64,000 nucleotides of DNA from Oscillospiraceae bacterium (lineage in GTDB: Bacteria > Bacillota > Clostridia > UMGS1810): the NCBI GenBank assembly GCA_015068705.1, contig SVJZ01000002.1, positions 50,594 to 114,593 of the forward strand, written 5' to 3'. Each line of letters starts with the position of its first letter. The stretch's first letter is position 1. Shown here in pieces: positions 29,279 through 38,213 of the stretch. The notes beneath the pieces are model-generated. The model searched no databases. It was given only the letters and a program-made list of their open reading frames with translations, and was not told the DNA's origin. The position numbers and the translations under genes were made by a program.

Positions 29279-30832
29279 TCATTGATATAATCTGTTATAC
29301 GACCAGGAACTGCCCTGCCATACATACAAATGGTAACTGTCAGGACTTAATTCCCCTTGATACGCACCATCTCTGTCGGGTGCAGGGATATGTTCCATAA
29401 GCCTGTCATATTCTGCCTCCCAGTGCCCTTCACCCGTCGTTGCATTGATAAAATATCCTTGTCCCTTCAAATTGGTACCGGTACTGTCAACCAAAATTCC
29501 ATAAATTTCTTCATCATACATGAAACGTCCGCCAGCCATCCCACCATTTGGACCTATCACACAGTTACCATGCTCATGATATACATTTAATCCCACATCA
29601 GGAGCAACCCCCTGACCGCCGCCTAAAATGCCATATTGGTCTTTTTTCAATACAATCTGTGTTCCATCTTTCTTGATGAAAATATCGCCCTCTTTGGCAT
29701 TTCTGATACCTCTTGTTTGACCATATTCCCACTCATGAATGGTAAGCGGTTCATTCGGAACCTCACCCTCTGCCTTGCTGCTGTCAAAAGGTAAAACCTC
29801 GATTCTTTTTGACGGATTTACCAGCCTGTAAAGAATGGTAGCGCCCTCCGCTCTTGTTAAGGTGTCGTGTGGGAAAAAATTGCCCAGTTCATCCTTGCCG
29901 GTCAACAATCCTTTTTCGTAAGCAGTCAACACATCCGTCCTGAATGCCGACGAAATGGAATCATAGTCATGCACTCTGCCTTCGATTAATATTTCGCGAA
30001 AAGACTCGCCCATCTGTTTGCAGGCGCGTATTAAAATTGCTGCCACCTCTTGTCTTGATATGTTTTCTTCCGCATATAGCAACGCAGTATAAATATCCTG
30101 AGGTATCATTAACCCTTTATCCAAAGCCACGATATAATGATTCAGATACCAGATTTCTCCTGTATCTGCCGGCATACCTGCCAATTCATCCGAATACAAT
30201 GCCCTTGTTACTACCGTGATAAACTCTGCCTCGCTCATGCGTCCGTTTGGGTCAAACATCGCCAAGCCCTGCTCATCAGGCGGCGTTTTACCGCTGAACA
30301 ACCCTTTGTAACTGCCAATCGACATATCCTCAATCGCAGCCCTTGCCCATTCGTGGTTGCCCAAATCCGAAAAACCTTTCAGGTTACCGATGTCTTTCGG
30401 ATGATACACAAAGGTGTCATTACTTACGTCATATTCATCATCAATTTCCAGGCTTTCTTTTACTTTTGAAACTGCTTTTAATACTTTTTCCACTGCGGAA
30501 GAATATCCGGTCAAATCTGCCACTGCGTTTTCTACCTCTTTGATTACAGAAACAACCTCCGAAGTAACCGGCTCATTATGCTTGGATATATTATCTTCCA
30601 ATGTCAGCAACTGTGCACCCATTTCCTTTAAGTCATCATTGGTCAACGTGCCGTTTGATTTGCGTTTGTTCACGTCATCAATGATTTCTTGTAGCTTTTC
30701 AACATTCTCTGCAACAGATAAATCATTGATCTCATAAGGTATGATTCCTGCTATATTCAACGTTGCAGCTGATACAGAAAAAGATGACAAAAGCATAATT
30801 CCTGTTAAAATACCAACCAAAAATCGTTTCAC
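29279..30832 (-). CDS. S-layer homology (SLH) domain protein with helical N-terminus
   Basis: Secreted surface protein of 517 residues. A signal peptide (MKRFLVGILTGIMLLSSFSVSAA) is followed by a helical, probably coiled-coil stretch (residues about 35-140, KLQEIIDDVNKRKSNG), three SLH-like repeats (about 150-345, with the typical SEAEFITVVTRAL, SRQEVAAILIRA and TRAEGATILYRL) that should bind cell-wall polymer, and a C-terminal domain of about 165 residues shared with its upstream neighbour. In that domain GDIFIKKDGTQIVLKKDQYG, ILGGGQGVAPDVG and TTGEGHWEAEYD align with the paralogue. It follows that gene by 56 bases. Function of the C-domain is unknown. Confidence 0.85.
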   Translation of the reverse strand: MKRFLVGILTGIMLLSSFSVSAATLNIAGIIPYEINDLSVAENVEKLQEIIDDVNKRKSNGTLTNDDLKEMGAQLLTLEDNISKHNEPVTSEVVSVIKEVENAVADLTGYSSAVEKVLKAVSKVKESLEIDDEYDVSNDTFVYHPKDIGNLKGFSDLGNHEWARAAIEDMSIGSYKGLFSGKTPPDEQGLAMFDPNGRMSEAEFITVVTRALYSDELAGMPADTGEIWYLNHYIVALDKGLMIPQDIYTALLYAEENISRQEVAAILIRACKQMGESFREILIEGRVHDYDSISSAFRTDVLTAYEKGLLTGKDELGNFFPHDTLTRAEGATILYRLVNPSKRIEVLPFDSSKAEGEVPNEPLTIHEWEYGQTRGIRNAKEGDIFIKKDGTQIVLKKDQYGILGGGQGVAPDVGLNVYHEHGNCVIGPNGGMAGGRFMYDEEIYGILVDSTGTNLKGQGYFINATTGEGHWEAEYDRLMEHIPAPDRDGAYQGELSPDSYHLYVWQGSSWSYNRLYQ

Positions 30833-30888
30833 TTTGAAAATCCCTCTCTTTTATGTAATGTGTTTCCTGCATGGTAGCACTATGCTTA

Positions 30889-32115
30889 CTATTTTAAATT
30901 CCTACCATTATAGACGGGCAACCAATCTTTTATTAAAGAATTCCACACCAATTGTTTATCCTCTGAAATTTCACCATCATATTTTCCTTCTATGCCATTT
31001 TCAAGCATATAATCATAAGAAGCATTAAAAATTACACTCCATTCGTTATCCCAATGTCCTTCTCCTGTTAACGGATGAACATGGTAAAAATCACCTACAA
31101 CATAACTGCCTATTGAATTAGTCCATCGTTCCGTAGCACCACCTGTAAACATTTTACCATCTGCTACTCTGGAAGTGTTATCATATGGTACGAAATAATA
31201 GAAACCCAAATCCGGCGCAACACCTTGTCCCTCGCCTAAAATACCATTAGGTCCTAATTGAAGAACCACCTGCGTTCCGTCTGCTTTGACAACGGTATCA
31301 CCAACCCTTGCAAGTCTGTTTCTTCTCTCCTGCCCCTCATAGATTGTGATGGGCTGATCCAGATTTGGGGCAGAGCCCGTAAACTCTTCAAAAACCTTGA
31401 AATCCGGCATTTGTCTGGCGTGCGGATTGCGTATCCGATAAAGCACGGTTGCCGCCTCTGCCCTTGTTGCATTGGCTTTGGGGTCAAACAGGTTGCCTTC
31501 CTTTCCCTGTATCAATCCCAAGGTATAGGCAGTGGCAAAGTTGTCCCGAAACCGCTCATCAATGCTATAATAATCCGCTATCATGTCGGCAGTGCCCTTG
31601 ACATTTGCACGTTCAAGATGCCCTTCCTTTTTTCTCAGACATTCCAACATGATATATACCATTTCTTCGCGGGTGATGTCGTTTTCCATCCGGTCTTTCG
31701 GGAAATCCGTTTCCCCTATCACACCCAGGATCACGGCGCAATTATAATAGGTTTCCCACCATAAACCGGTATCGGTCAAGTGATCGAAGTATCCGCTCTC
31801 TACTACCATTTCACCCTCTGGTGTGATATATCCGGATGAGTAGCCACTGGATATGTTTTTGGTCAGCGCGGCACTGGACTCAAAATCGGGAATTGCGGCA
31901 CGCATGGCAATTGCCAGAAATTCACTTTTTGAAATATTCCGGTCGGGCTTGAAGGTGCCATCTTCATAGCCGTTGATGCTGCCGTCATTTACCATAGACA
32001 AAATGTAAGATTGCGCCCAATGCCCCTGTATATCCGAAAATTCTGCATTTACCGATACAGACAAGGAAGATATAAACATAATACCTGTTAAAACACCAAC
32101 CAAAAATCGCTTCAT
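30889..32115 (-). CDS. S-layer homology (SLH) domain protein, paralogue
   Basis: Secreted surface protein of 408 residues. Signal peptide MKRFLVGVLTGIMFISSLSVSVNA is almost the same as that of the downstream paralogue. SLH repeats begin at once (FSDIQGHWAQSYILSMVNDG, residues about 25-45), with two more up to about residue 235 (TREEMVYIMLECL, TRAEAATVLYRIRNP). The C-terminal domain (residues about 250-408) contains GDTVVKADGTQVVLQLGPNG, ILGEGQGVAPDLG and HPLTGEGHWDNEW, matching the paralogue. It lacks the helical stretch. The start at 32115 follows AAAGGAGAGG; an open extension upstream is ignored. The pair arose by duplication, with divergence mainly in the N-terminal half. Confidence 0.86.
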   Translation of the reverse strand: MKRFLVGVLTGIMFISSLSVSVNAEFSDIQGHWAQSYILSMVNDGSINGYEDGTFKPDRNISKSEFLAIAMRAAIPDFESSAALTKNISSGYSSGYITPEGEMVVESGYFDHLTDTGLWWETYYNCAVILGVIGETDFPKDRMENDITREEMVYIMLECLRKKEGHLERANVKGTADMIADYYSIDERFRDNFATAYTLGLIQGKEGNLFDPKANATRAEAATVLYRIRNPHARQMPDFKVFEEFTGSAPNLDQPITIYEGQERRNRLARVGDTVVKADGTQVVLQLGPNGILGEGQGVAPDLGFYYFVPYDNTSRVADGKMFTGGATERWTNSIGSYVVGDFYHVHPLTGEGHWDNEWSVIFNASYDYMLENGIEGKYDGEISEDKQLVWNSLIKDWLPVYNGRNLK

Positions 32116-32166
32116 TTTCAAAACCCCTCTCCTTTTATGTAATGCGTTTATAATAAATACGATAAG

Positions 32167-32204
32167 TAAAAATGCTTGCAATGGCATTTTGCGTAGCCGT
32201 CAAT
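32167..32204 (-). promoter_or_regulatory. Leader hairpin B, terminator-like, before the SLH genes
   Basis: On the minus strand ATTGACGG is followed by CTACGCAAAATGCCATTGCA and AGCATTTTTA, giving arms AAAATGC and GCATTTT plus a T run. It matches leader hairpin A at 29022-29064. A second hairpin with T run (CTTGC-ttg-GCAAG then TTTTT) lies at about 32231-32248, between this element and the promoter. Confidence 0.5.
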
Positions 32205-32261
32205 ATAAAGTACATCAGCATCCAGGTCGTAAAAACTTGCCAAGCAAGGTTTACCGTGTAT

Positions 32262-32291
32262 ATTATATCATAAAAAGTCAAAGCGAATCAA
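32262..32291 (-). promoter_or_regulatory. Promoter B for the SLH gene pair
   Basis: TTGATT, 18 bases, TATAAT on the minus strand, about 145 bases upstream of the first SLH start codon. Paired with the similar promoter at 29141-29169. Confidence 0.65.
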
Positions 32292-32387
32292 CCGTTATTC
32301 GAGAAATCATGAATGTTTTCTCATGCGAAAGCTTTTATCTTCCCCCAGTTTTACTGGAGACCATTCCCACGCCCAAAAGCACCAAAT

Positions 32388-32418
32388 AAAAACAACGCAC
32401 CCAAAATGGGTGCGTTGC
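32388..32418 (-). terminator. Terminator of ppdK
   Basis: Perfect stem CAACGCACCC/GGGTGCGTTG with a short loop, followed by TTTTTA on the minus strand, 16 bases after the ppdK stop. Its arms share ACAACGCA/TGCGTTGT with the terminator at 29189-29218. Confidence 0.9.
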
Positions 32419-32434
32419 TTAAATATTCAATCAA

Positions 32435-35068
32435 TTACTCGATACCTTTGAGCTCTTTCACGCGAGCCTGCGCTGCAGCCAGACGTGCGATGGGCACACG
32501 ATAGGGCGAGCAGGAAACGTAGTTCAGACCTACAAAGTGGCAGAACTCAACGGTGGAGGGATCGCCGCCGTGCTCACCGCAGATACCCAGTTTGATATCC
32601 GGGCGAGTCTCACGACCCAGGGAAGCAGCCATCTTCACCAGTTTACCTACGCCAACCTGGTCAAGACGAGCAAACGGATCCGACTCAAAGATCTTCTTGC
32701 TGTAGTAATCCTCCAGGAAGGAACCAGCGTCGTCACGGGAGAAACCGAAGGTCATCTGGGTCAGGTCGTTGGTACCGAAGGAGAAGAACTCTGCCTCTTT
32801 TGCGATCTCGTCTGCAGTCAGTGCTGCACGGGGGATCTCAATCATGGTACCAATCTTGTAGCTGAGCTCAACACCAGCAGCAGCGATTTCCTCGTCTGCA
32901 GCTTTCTTAACAACTTCTTTTACATATTTGAGCTCCTGTACTTCGCCAACCAACGGAATCATGATCTCGGGAACAATGCTCATGCCCTTCTTATTCACAT
33001 TGATAGCAGCCTGGATGATAGCTTTTGCCTGCATAGCAGCAATCTCGGGGTAGGTAACTGCCAGACGGCAACCACGGTGACCGAGCATGGGGTTGAACTC
33101 GTGCAGACCCTCAACGGTGTTTTTCAGTTCTGCAAAGGACAGACCCATCTCTTTTGCCAGCTCTGCAATACCCTCATCATCGTGGGGAACAAACTCGTGC
33201 AGCGGGGGATCCAGCAGACGGATGGTTACAGGGAAGCCCTGCATTGCCTCAAACAGACCCTCAAAGTCGCCACGCTGCATGGGCAGAAGTTTTGCCAGAG
33301 CACGCTCACGCTGAGCAGCATTCTTGGAAACGATCATCTCACGCATTGCCATGATACGGCTTTCCTCAAAGAACATGTGCTCGGTACGGCAAAGGCCGAT
33401 ACCCTGTGCACCAAAGTTGAATGCAGTCTGTGCATCCTTGGGAGTGTCGGCATTGGTGCGAACCTGCAGGGTACGCAGCTCGTCTGCCCATTCCATAAAG
33501 GTGCCGAAATCGCCTGCCAACTGTGCTTCCATGGTTTCGATTGCACCGCCGTATACATTACCGGTGGAGCCGTCGATGGAGATATAATCGCCCTCGGCGA
33601 TGGTTACGCCGTTCGCAGAGAATTTCTTTGCTTCTTCGTCGATGGTGATCTCACCGCAACCAGCTACACAGCAAGTACCCATGCCGCGTGCTACAACTGC
33701 TGCGTGAGAGGTCATGCCGCCACGAACGGTAAGGATACCCTCCGAAGCGTCCATACCTTCGATGTCCTCGGGAGAGGTTTCCAGACGAACCAGAACAACC
33801 TTCTCGCCATTTTTTGCAGCTTCCTTGGCGTCGTCAGCGGTGAAATAAACCTTACCGCAAGCAGCGCCGGGGGATGCGGGAAGACCTTTTGCAATCGGGA
33901 TAGCCGATTTGAGTGCTGCCGGTACAAACTGCGGGTGGAGCAGAGAGTCGAGCTGCTTGGGCTCAACTTTGAGGATTGCTTCCTCTTTGGTCAGCATGCC
34001 TTCTGCAACCAGGTCACAAGCGATCTTGAGAGCAGCAGCAGCGGTACGCTTACCGTTTCTGGTCTGGAGCATGTAGAGTTTGCCATTCTCGATGGTGAAC
34101 TCCATGTCCTGCATATCACGATAGTGTTTTTCGAGGTTATTTGCAATCTCAGTGAACTGTGCATAAACCTCGGGCATATCCTGTTCCAGATGGGAAATGG
34201 GGTTGGGGGTACGGATACCAGCCACAACGTCCTCACCCTGTGCATTCATCAGGTACTCACCATAGAGCTTGTTCTCGCCGGTAGAGGGGTTACGGGTAAA
34301 TGCAACACCGGTACCGGACTTGTCGCCCATGTTACCAAATACCATTGCCTGTACGTTAACAGCGGTACCCCAGCTGCCCGGGATATCGTTCATACGGCGA
34401 TATACGATAGCGCGGGGATTGTTCCAGGAACGGAATACCGCTTTTACAGCCTCCATCAGCTGTACACGGGGCTCCTGCGGGAAATCCTCGCCTTTTTCTT
34501 TCTTGTATAACTCTTTGAACTGTGCAACCAGATTCTTCAGATCGTTTGCGTCCAGCTCGGTGTCCAGTTTTACGCCTTTTGCTTCTTTCATCTCGTCGAT
34601 GAGTTTCTCAAACAGGTGCTTGGGAACTTCCATAACAACGTCGGAGAACATCTGGATGAAACGACGATAGCTGTCGTAAGCAAAACGCTCGTTGCCGGTC
34701 AGGTTAGCCAGACCAACCACCACCTGGTCATTCAGACCCAAGTTGAGGATGGTGTCCATCATACCGGGCATGGATGCACGAGCACCCGAACGAACCGATA
34801 CCAGGAACGGATTGGAAACGTCGCCCATTTTCTTGCCGATCTGTTTCTCGGTAGCAGCCAGAGCATCTTCGATCTGGGACATGATTTCTTCGCTGATAAC
34901 CTGTCCATCATCGTAGTACTTGGTGCAAGCTTCGGTGGAAACCGTGAAGCCCTGGGGTACGGGGAAACCGAGCTTGGTCATTTCAGCCAGGTTCGCGCCC
35001 TTACCGCCGAGAAGGTTACGCATGCTTGCATCGCCTTCCGAGAAAAGGTACACATACTTGTTAGCCAT
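32435..35068 (-). CDS. ppdK: Pyruvate, phosphate dikinase
   Basis: Interconverts pyruvate, ATP and Pi with PEP, AMP and PPi. The 877-residue protein has the N-terminal ATP-grasp domain (MRNLLGGKGANLAEMTKLG at about 15-35), the phosphohistidine domain with GGMTSHAAVVARGMG near residue 450, and the C-terminal PEP/pyruvate TIM barrel (GLCRTEHMFFEE and KLGICGEHGGDPSTVEF, with the catalytic Cys region YVSCSPYRVP). The start at 35068 has GGGAGG before it. It stands alone between recO and the SLH genes. With PPi-dependent phosphofructokinase at 48537-49721 it suggests PPi-linked glycolysis. Confidence 0.97.
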   Translation of the reverse strand: MANKYVYLFSEGDASMRNLLGGKGANLAEMTKLGFPVPQGFTVSTEACTKYYDDGQVISEEIMSQIEDALAATEKQIGKKMGDVSNPFLVSVRSGARASMPGMMDTILNLGLNDQVVVGLANLTGNERFAYDSYRRFIQMFSDVVMEVPKHLFEKLIDEMKEAKGVKLDTELDANDLKNLVAQFKELYKKEKGEDFPQEPRVQLMEAVKAVFRSWNNPRAIVYRRMNDIPGSWGTAVNVQAMVFGNMGDKSGTGVAFTRNPSTGENKLYGEYLMNAQGEDVVAGIRTPNPISHLEQDMPEVYAQFTEIANNLEKHYRDMQDMEFTIENGKLYMLQTRNGKRTAAAALKIACDLVAEGMLTKEEAILKVEPKQLDSLLHPQFVPAALKSAIPIAKGLPASPGAACGKVYFTADDAKEAAKNGEKVVLVRLETSPEDIEGMDASEGILTVRGGMTSHAAVVARGMGTCCVAGCGEITIDEEAKKFSANGVTIAEGDYISIDGSTGNVYGGAIETMEAQLAGDFGTFMEWADELRTLQVRTNADTPKDAQTAFNFGAQGIGLCRTEHMFFEESRIMAMREMIVSKNAAQRERALAKLLPMQRGDFEGLFEAMQGFPVTIRLLDPPLHEFVPHDDEGIAELAKEMGLSFAELKNTVEGLHEFNPMLGHRGCRLAVTYPEIAAMQAKAIIQAAINVNKKGMSIVPEIMIPLVGEVQELKYVKEVVKKAADEEIAAAGVELSYKIGTMIEIPRAALTADEIAKEAEFFSFGTNDLTQMTFGFSRDDAGSFLEDYYSKKIFESDPFARLDQVGVGKLVKMAASLGRETRPDIKLGICGEHGGDPSTVEFCHFVGLNYVSCSPYRVPIARLAAAQARVKELKGIE

Positions 35069-35235
35069 TTGTAAATTACCTCCCGTTTTTCTCACAATTT
35101 TTTCATCACCCCACATTTTATAACAAAATGAGGAAAATATCCAGTGTTTTTTTAAAAAAATTGTGTTTTTTTTGCATTTTTATTAAAAAAATATGAAAAT
35201 TCCTTTCATATTCTCTTATTATTGCCTACTTTTAC

Positions 35236-36018
35236 CTACTGAAACCAAATTGATTTCAAATAATCAAGCGATGGAAAGAAAGTTTCAAACTGTACCGCAA
35301 GAAATTGTTCCGAGATGGCAGAGAGGGTATCCAAGACCTCATCTTTTAAGGTAAACCGGAATACCTGCTTCAAATCCGCCTGGGCAAGATATGTAATCGC
35401 CTTAACCTCGCCGGGGGTTACCGGGATAAGATTTTCCCGCTCTCCCCCACAGGATGCACACACCACGCCGCCCGAAACGCAGTCAAAATGTGTGTGCAAG
35501 CCGGGCGTGCCACAAAGTACACAGCATTCGGTTTCGGGCGCATACCCTGCCTCCACACAGGTTTTTAGTTCAAACACCATTTTGAGCCGGCGAAGCTCGG
35601 TGAGTAAATCTCCGTCCTCCTGCTCTGCCAGACGTTGTTCGGCATTCCCCAGCAGGAAAAGGGTATTTAAGATAAAGGAAAAATACCCGTCCGCATCCAG
35701 AAAATCCCGGGATACGGCATTTACCACATCCATCAGGTAGACTGCAAGGCTCATCTTTTCCACACTTTCACGGAGCGGATAAAAGGTTTCAATCGGCTCG
35801 GCAGAGCTGATGTAGTGCAAACCCGTTTTGTTGTCCAGCACCAGTGACGAATAACAAAATAGCTGCAATCCTGCAAAATCTTTATGGCGGATACTGCGCA
35901 CGCCCTTTGCCATTGCGGTAATCCGCCCTGCATCACGGGTCAGTATGGTAAACAGTCGGTCATTGTCATTGAGGTTGTTCACCTTCAAAATCAATCCGTT
36001 GGTTTTGAGCGGCGGCAT
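35236..36018 (-). CDS. recO: DNA repair protein RecO
   Basis: Recombination mediator that loads RecA with RecF and RecR. The 260-residue protein has an N-terminal OB fold (TNGLILKVNNLNDNDRLFTI, AKGVRSIRHK) and a helical C-terminal half with the zinc-binding CVLC and CASC pairs near residues 165-190. Its start lies inside yqzL and uses GAGGAGG from that gene, so translation is coupled. It follows the era cluster as in many Firmicutes. Confidence 0.95.
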   Translation of the reverse strand: MPPLKTNGLILKVNNLNDNDRLFTILTRDAGRITAMAKGVRSIRHKDFAGLQLFCYSSLVLDNKTGLHYISSAEPIETFYPLRESVEKMSLAVYLMDVVNAVSRDFLDADGYFSFILNTLFLLGNAEQRLAEQEDGDLLTELRRLKMVFELKTCVEAGYAPETECCVLCGTPGLHTHFDCVSGGVVCASCGGERENLIPVTPGEVKAITYLAQADLKQVFRFTLKDEVLDTLSAISEQFLAVQFETFFPSLDYLKSIWFQ

Positions 36019-36121
36019 CAGAATCCTCCTCTTTGGTCAAATGGTCATATTCGTTCATCAACAGGTAGCTGTCTACACTACCCAGATTTTTAAACAAATT
36101 CCAATACATTTGGTTTGCCAT
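35966..36121 (-). CDS. YqzL-like small protein
   Basis: A 51-codon frame: MANQMYWNLFKNLGSVDSYL then LMNEYDHLTKEEDSDAAAQN and a short acidic tail. Position between era and recO, size, and the pattern aromatic-x-x-F-x-x-x-G-x-x-D-x-YLL match the YqzL family known from Bacillus, whose function is unknown. An AAGGGGG lies eight bases before the ATG. It overlaps recO by 53 bases in another frame and carries the recO ribosome binding site. Confidence 0.78.
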   Translation of the reverse strand: MANQMYWNLFKNLGSVDSYLLMNEYDHLTKEEDSDAAAQNQRIDFEGEQPQ

Positions 36122-36219
36122 GTCAACGCCCCCTTATTATTTATCTTATGATAGGGTGCGCCGCGGTGCGCCTTTTTATGTTGTCAAAAAAAGTCTATTT
36201 CAAAGCAAGCCTGCATATC

Positions 36220-36266
36220 TTTATTTATTGTGCTGTAAGCCGCAGGCTTATAGCACAATAAATAAA
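36220..36266. repeat. Large inverted repeat between era and yqzL
   Basis: Two 22-base arms (TTTATTTATTGTGCTGTAAG, then CC, against GGCTTATAGCACAATAAATA, then AA) flank a three-base loop with a single mismatch. It would form a long hairpin in RNA of either strand. There is no T run that would make it a standard terminator. Confidence 0.75.
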
Positions 36267-36272
36267 ACACTT

Positions 36273-36290
36273 CCCCTCCCCGGGGAGGGG
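36273..36290. repeat. G/C palindrome
   Basis: Perfect 18-base palindrome CCCCTCCCCGGGGAGGGG, followed by a G-rich tail up to about 36303. It resembles common small intergenic repeats. About 100 bases upstream lies a GGTGCGCC-gc-GGTGCGCC direct repeat at about 36158-36175. No other feature explains this 192-base era-yqzL gap. Confidence 0.6.
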
Positions 36291-36313
36291 GCAGGGGGTG
36301 GGGTGTCAGCTTA

Positions 36314-37201
36314 TCATAAATCGCTCAACCCAAACTCGCGCATGAGGTTGTTGGAGTTGCGCCAGTCTGCTTTTACCTTAACCCAAAGTTCTAAAAATAC
36401 TTTGGCATCCAGCATCTGCTCGCACTCCACCCTTGCCATGGTGCCCACCTCTTTCAAGGTACGTCCGCCGGCACCGATGATAATGCCCTTGTGGGAATTT
36501 TTCTCGCAAAAGATATTGGCAGAGATATCGTATTTGTCGCCCTTTTGCTTCATCTTCACAATTTCGATGGCAATGCCGTGGGGCACCTCCTGGTCCAGCA
36601 GATTGAGCAGTTTTTCCCGGATGATTTCCGCCACCATCTGCTTTTCCTGTTGGTCGGTAACCATATCCTCAGGATAATACTGGGGTCCTGCCGAAAGATG
36701 CTCTTTGATAACCGATTTCAAGGTATCCAAGCCATCTCCCGTGCGCGCCGAAAGGGGTACCACATCCACAAACTCGTGCAAGCTACTCCACGCGGCAATC
36801 ACCGGAAGCAGGGTATCCTTGCGCACCGAGTCTGCCTTATTTACCACCAACACAGTGGGAATCCGTCCCAGTTTTTCCAAAATCACCTGCTCGGCGCGGT
36901 TTGGTTCCTCGGTCGGCTCAATCACCATCAGGAGTAAATCCACATCCGAAATGGTTTCGTCCACTGCTTTTATCATATTCTGCCCCAGCTTGTTTTTTGG
37001 CTTGTGAAACCCTGGGGTGTCCAGAAACACCATCTGGCAATCCGGTTCGGAGGCAATTGCCAGAATCCGGTTTCGGGTGGTTTGCGGTTTGGGGGAAATG
37101 ATGGCAATTTTTTGCCCCACCAACGCATTAAGCAAGGTGGATTTTCCCACATTGGGTCGGCCTACAATGCCGATATAGCCTGATTTGAATTCATTTGTCA
37201 T
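36314..37201 (-). CDS. era: GTPase Era
   Basis: GTPase for 16S rRNA maturation and 30S assembly. The 295-residue protein has the G domain with G1 GIVGRPNVGKS near residue 15, G3 DTPGFHKPKNKLG and G4 VVNKAD, and a C-terminal KH domain with GIIIGAGGRTLKEVG. The start at 37201 is preceded by AAAGGA; an ATG six codons upstream lacks support. It follows dgkA after 38 bases. Confidence 0.97.
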   Translation of the reverse strand: MTNEFKSGYIGIVGRPNVGKSTLLNALVGQKIAIISPKPQTTRNRILAIASEPDCQMVFLDTPGFHKPKNKLGQNMIKAVDETISDVDLLLMVIEPTEEPNRAEQVILEKLGRIPTVLVVNKADSVRKDTLLPVIAAWSSLHEFVDVVPLSARTGDGLDTLKSVIKEHLSAGPQYYPEDMVTDQQEKQMVAEIIREKLLNLLDQEVPHGIAIEIVKMKQKGDKYDISANIFCEKNSHKGIIIGAGGRTLKEVGTMARVECEQMLDAKVFLELWVKVKADWRNSNNLMREFGLSDL

Positions 37202-37239
37202 TGGTAGCATCCTTTCCAAGGAATTATAAATATCTTTAT

Positions 37240-37698
37240 TTATTGCTCAACTTTTTTTCCTCTGATAAACCAAGCACATCCCACCACATACAGGGCAATC
37301 GCTCCCCACATCCACGGATGCGCCACTATGTAACCGATCAGGGCACAAAGTTCTGCCTGCCGCAAAAACAACACCGCCGCAACCGCCACAGAAAACATTG
37401 CCGAAATCAGCACCGCACCTGCTGCAACGTCCTTGGCAATTTTTGCGTGCTCATTATACCCCTCGCATCCGGCATCCACCGTTTTCTCAATGGCGGTATT
37501 TACCATCTCCAGCAGCATCACCAGTGCAATGGTGAGCAACAGACAAATAGACTCGGCACGGGTAAGACGGTATCCGCCGCTGACCAGCAATACCGTAAGG
37601 GCAAATACCATATGAATGCGAAAATTCCGTTGGGTGCGGATGCAATACCACAACCCCGAAAACGCATATTGAAAACTCTTGCAAAGCGACCGGAACAA
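37240..37698 (-). CDS. dgkA: Diacylglycerol/undecaprenol kinase family protein
   Basis: Small integral membrane kinase of 152 residues. It has an N-terminal amphipathic helix (SFQYAFSGLWYCIRTQRNFR), three membrane helices in the kinase core, and the family signature EMVNTAIEKTVDA near residue 65, followed by AKDVAAGAVL. In Gram-positives this enzyme mainly phosphorylates undecaprenol for cell-wall lipid recycling. A fourth hydrophobic segment at the C-terminus makes it longer than the 120-130 usual. The start is TTG, supported by GGAGGG at seven bases. Confidence 0.92.
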   Translation of the reverse strand: MFRSLCKSFQYAFSGLWYCIRTQRNFRIHMVFALTVLLVSGGYRLTRAESICLLLTIALVMLLEMVNTAIEKTVDAGCEGYNEHAKIAKDVAAGAVLISAMFSVAVAAVLFLRQAELCALIGYIVAHPWMWGAIALYVVGCAWFIRGKKVEQ

Positions 37699-37724
37699 CT
37701 TCCGTCCCTCCTTCCGGTTTGGCG

Positions 37725-38213
37725 TTATCTGGTAAGGGCAAGCTGCTCCAGCACTGCCTCTTCCCTCATGCGCATGTCGGCGCGTTCTTCCTCGTTTTCA
37801 TGGTCATATCCAAGAAGATGCAATGTGGAGTGGCACACCAGAAACCCGACCTCCCGTTCAAACGAATGTCCGTATTCCTCTGCCTGTGCCGCCGCACGCT
37901 CCAACGATACAATGATATCCCCCAGCACCAGTGTACCCAGATAGGAATCGCCTGCCTCATCAATCACCCGTTTGTTGTCAAAGGTAAGCATGGGAAAGGA
38001 AAGCACGTCGGTGGGCGCATCAATCTGCCGGAAATCATTGTTGATTTCACGGATTTGCTCATTGTCCACAAACAGTACACTCACCTCTACCTTGTGGTCA
38101 AACTTCTCATATACCAGGGTCTGATTGATTACCTTTTCAACCAATCCGGTCAACGCCTCATCTACCTCGCGAAAGGATTGGGTGTCCTCCATAAAAATCT
38201 CTGCCTGCTTCAT
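37725..38213 (-). CDS. ybeY: Endoribonuclease YbeY
   Basis: Single-strand RNase for 16S rRNA 3' processing. In 162 residues the zinc-binding signature HSTLHLLGYDH lies near residue 130, with the preceding LGDIIVSLERA. It overlaps phoH by four bases (ATGA), so it is translationally coupled, as in most bacteria. Confidence 0.97.
   Translation of the reverse strand: MKQAEIFMEDTQSFREVDEALTGLVEKVINQTLVYEKFDHKVEVSVLFVDNEQIREINNDFRQIDAPTDVLSFPMLTFDNKRVIDEAGDSYLGTLVLGDIIVSLERAAAQAEEYGHSFEREVGFLVCHSTLHLLGYDHENEEERADMRMREEAVLEQLALTR

Noticed and set aside
32537-34510. A 657-codon open frame on the plus strand
   Set aside because: It is the antisense shadow of ppdK, whose regular codon use leaves the opposite frame free of stops. 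Its translation is Cys/His-rich and matches no family.
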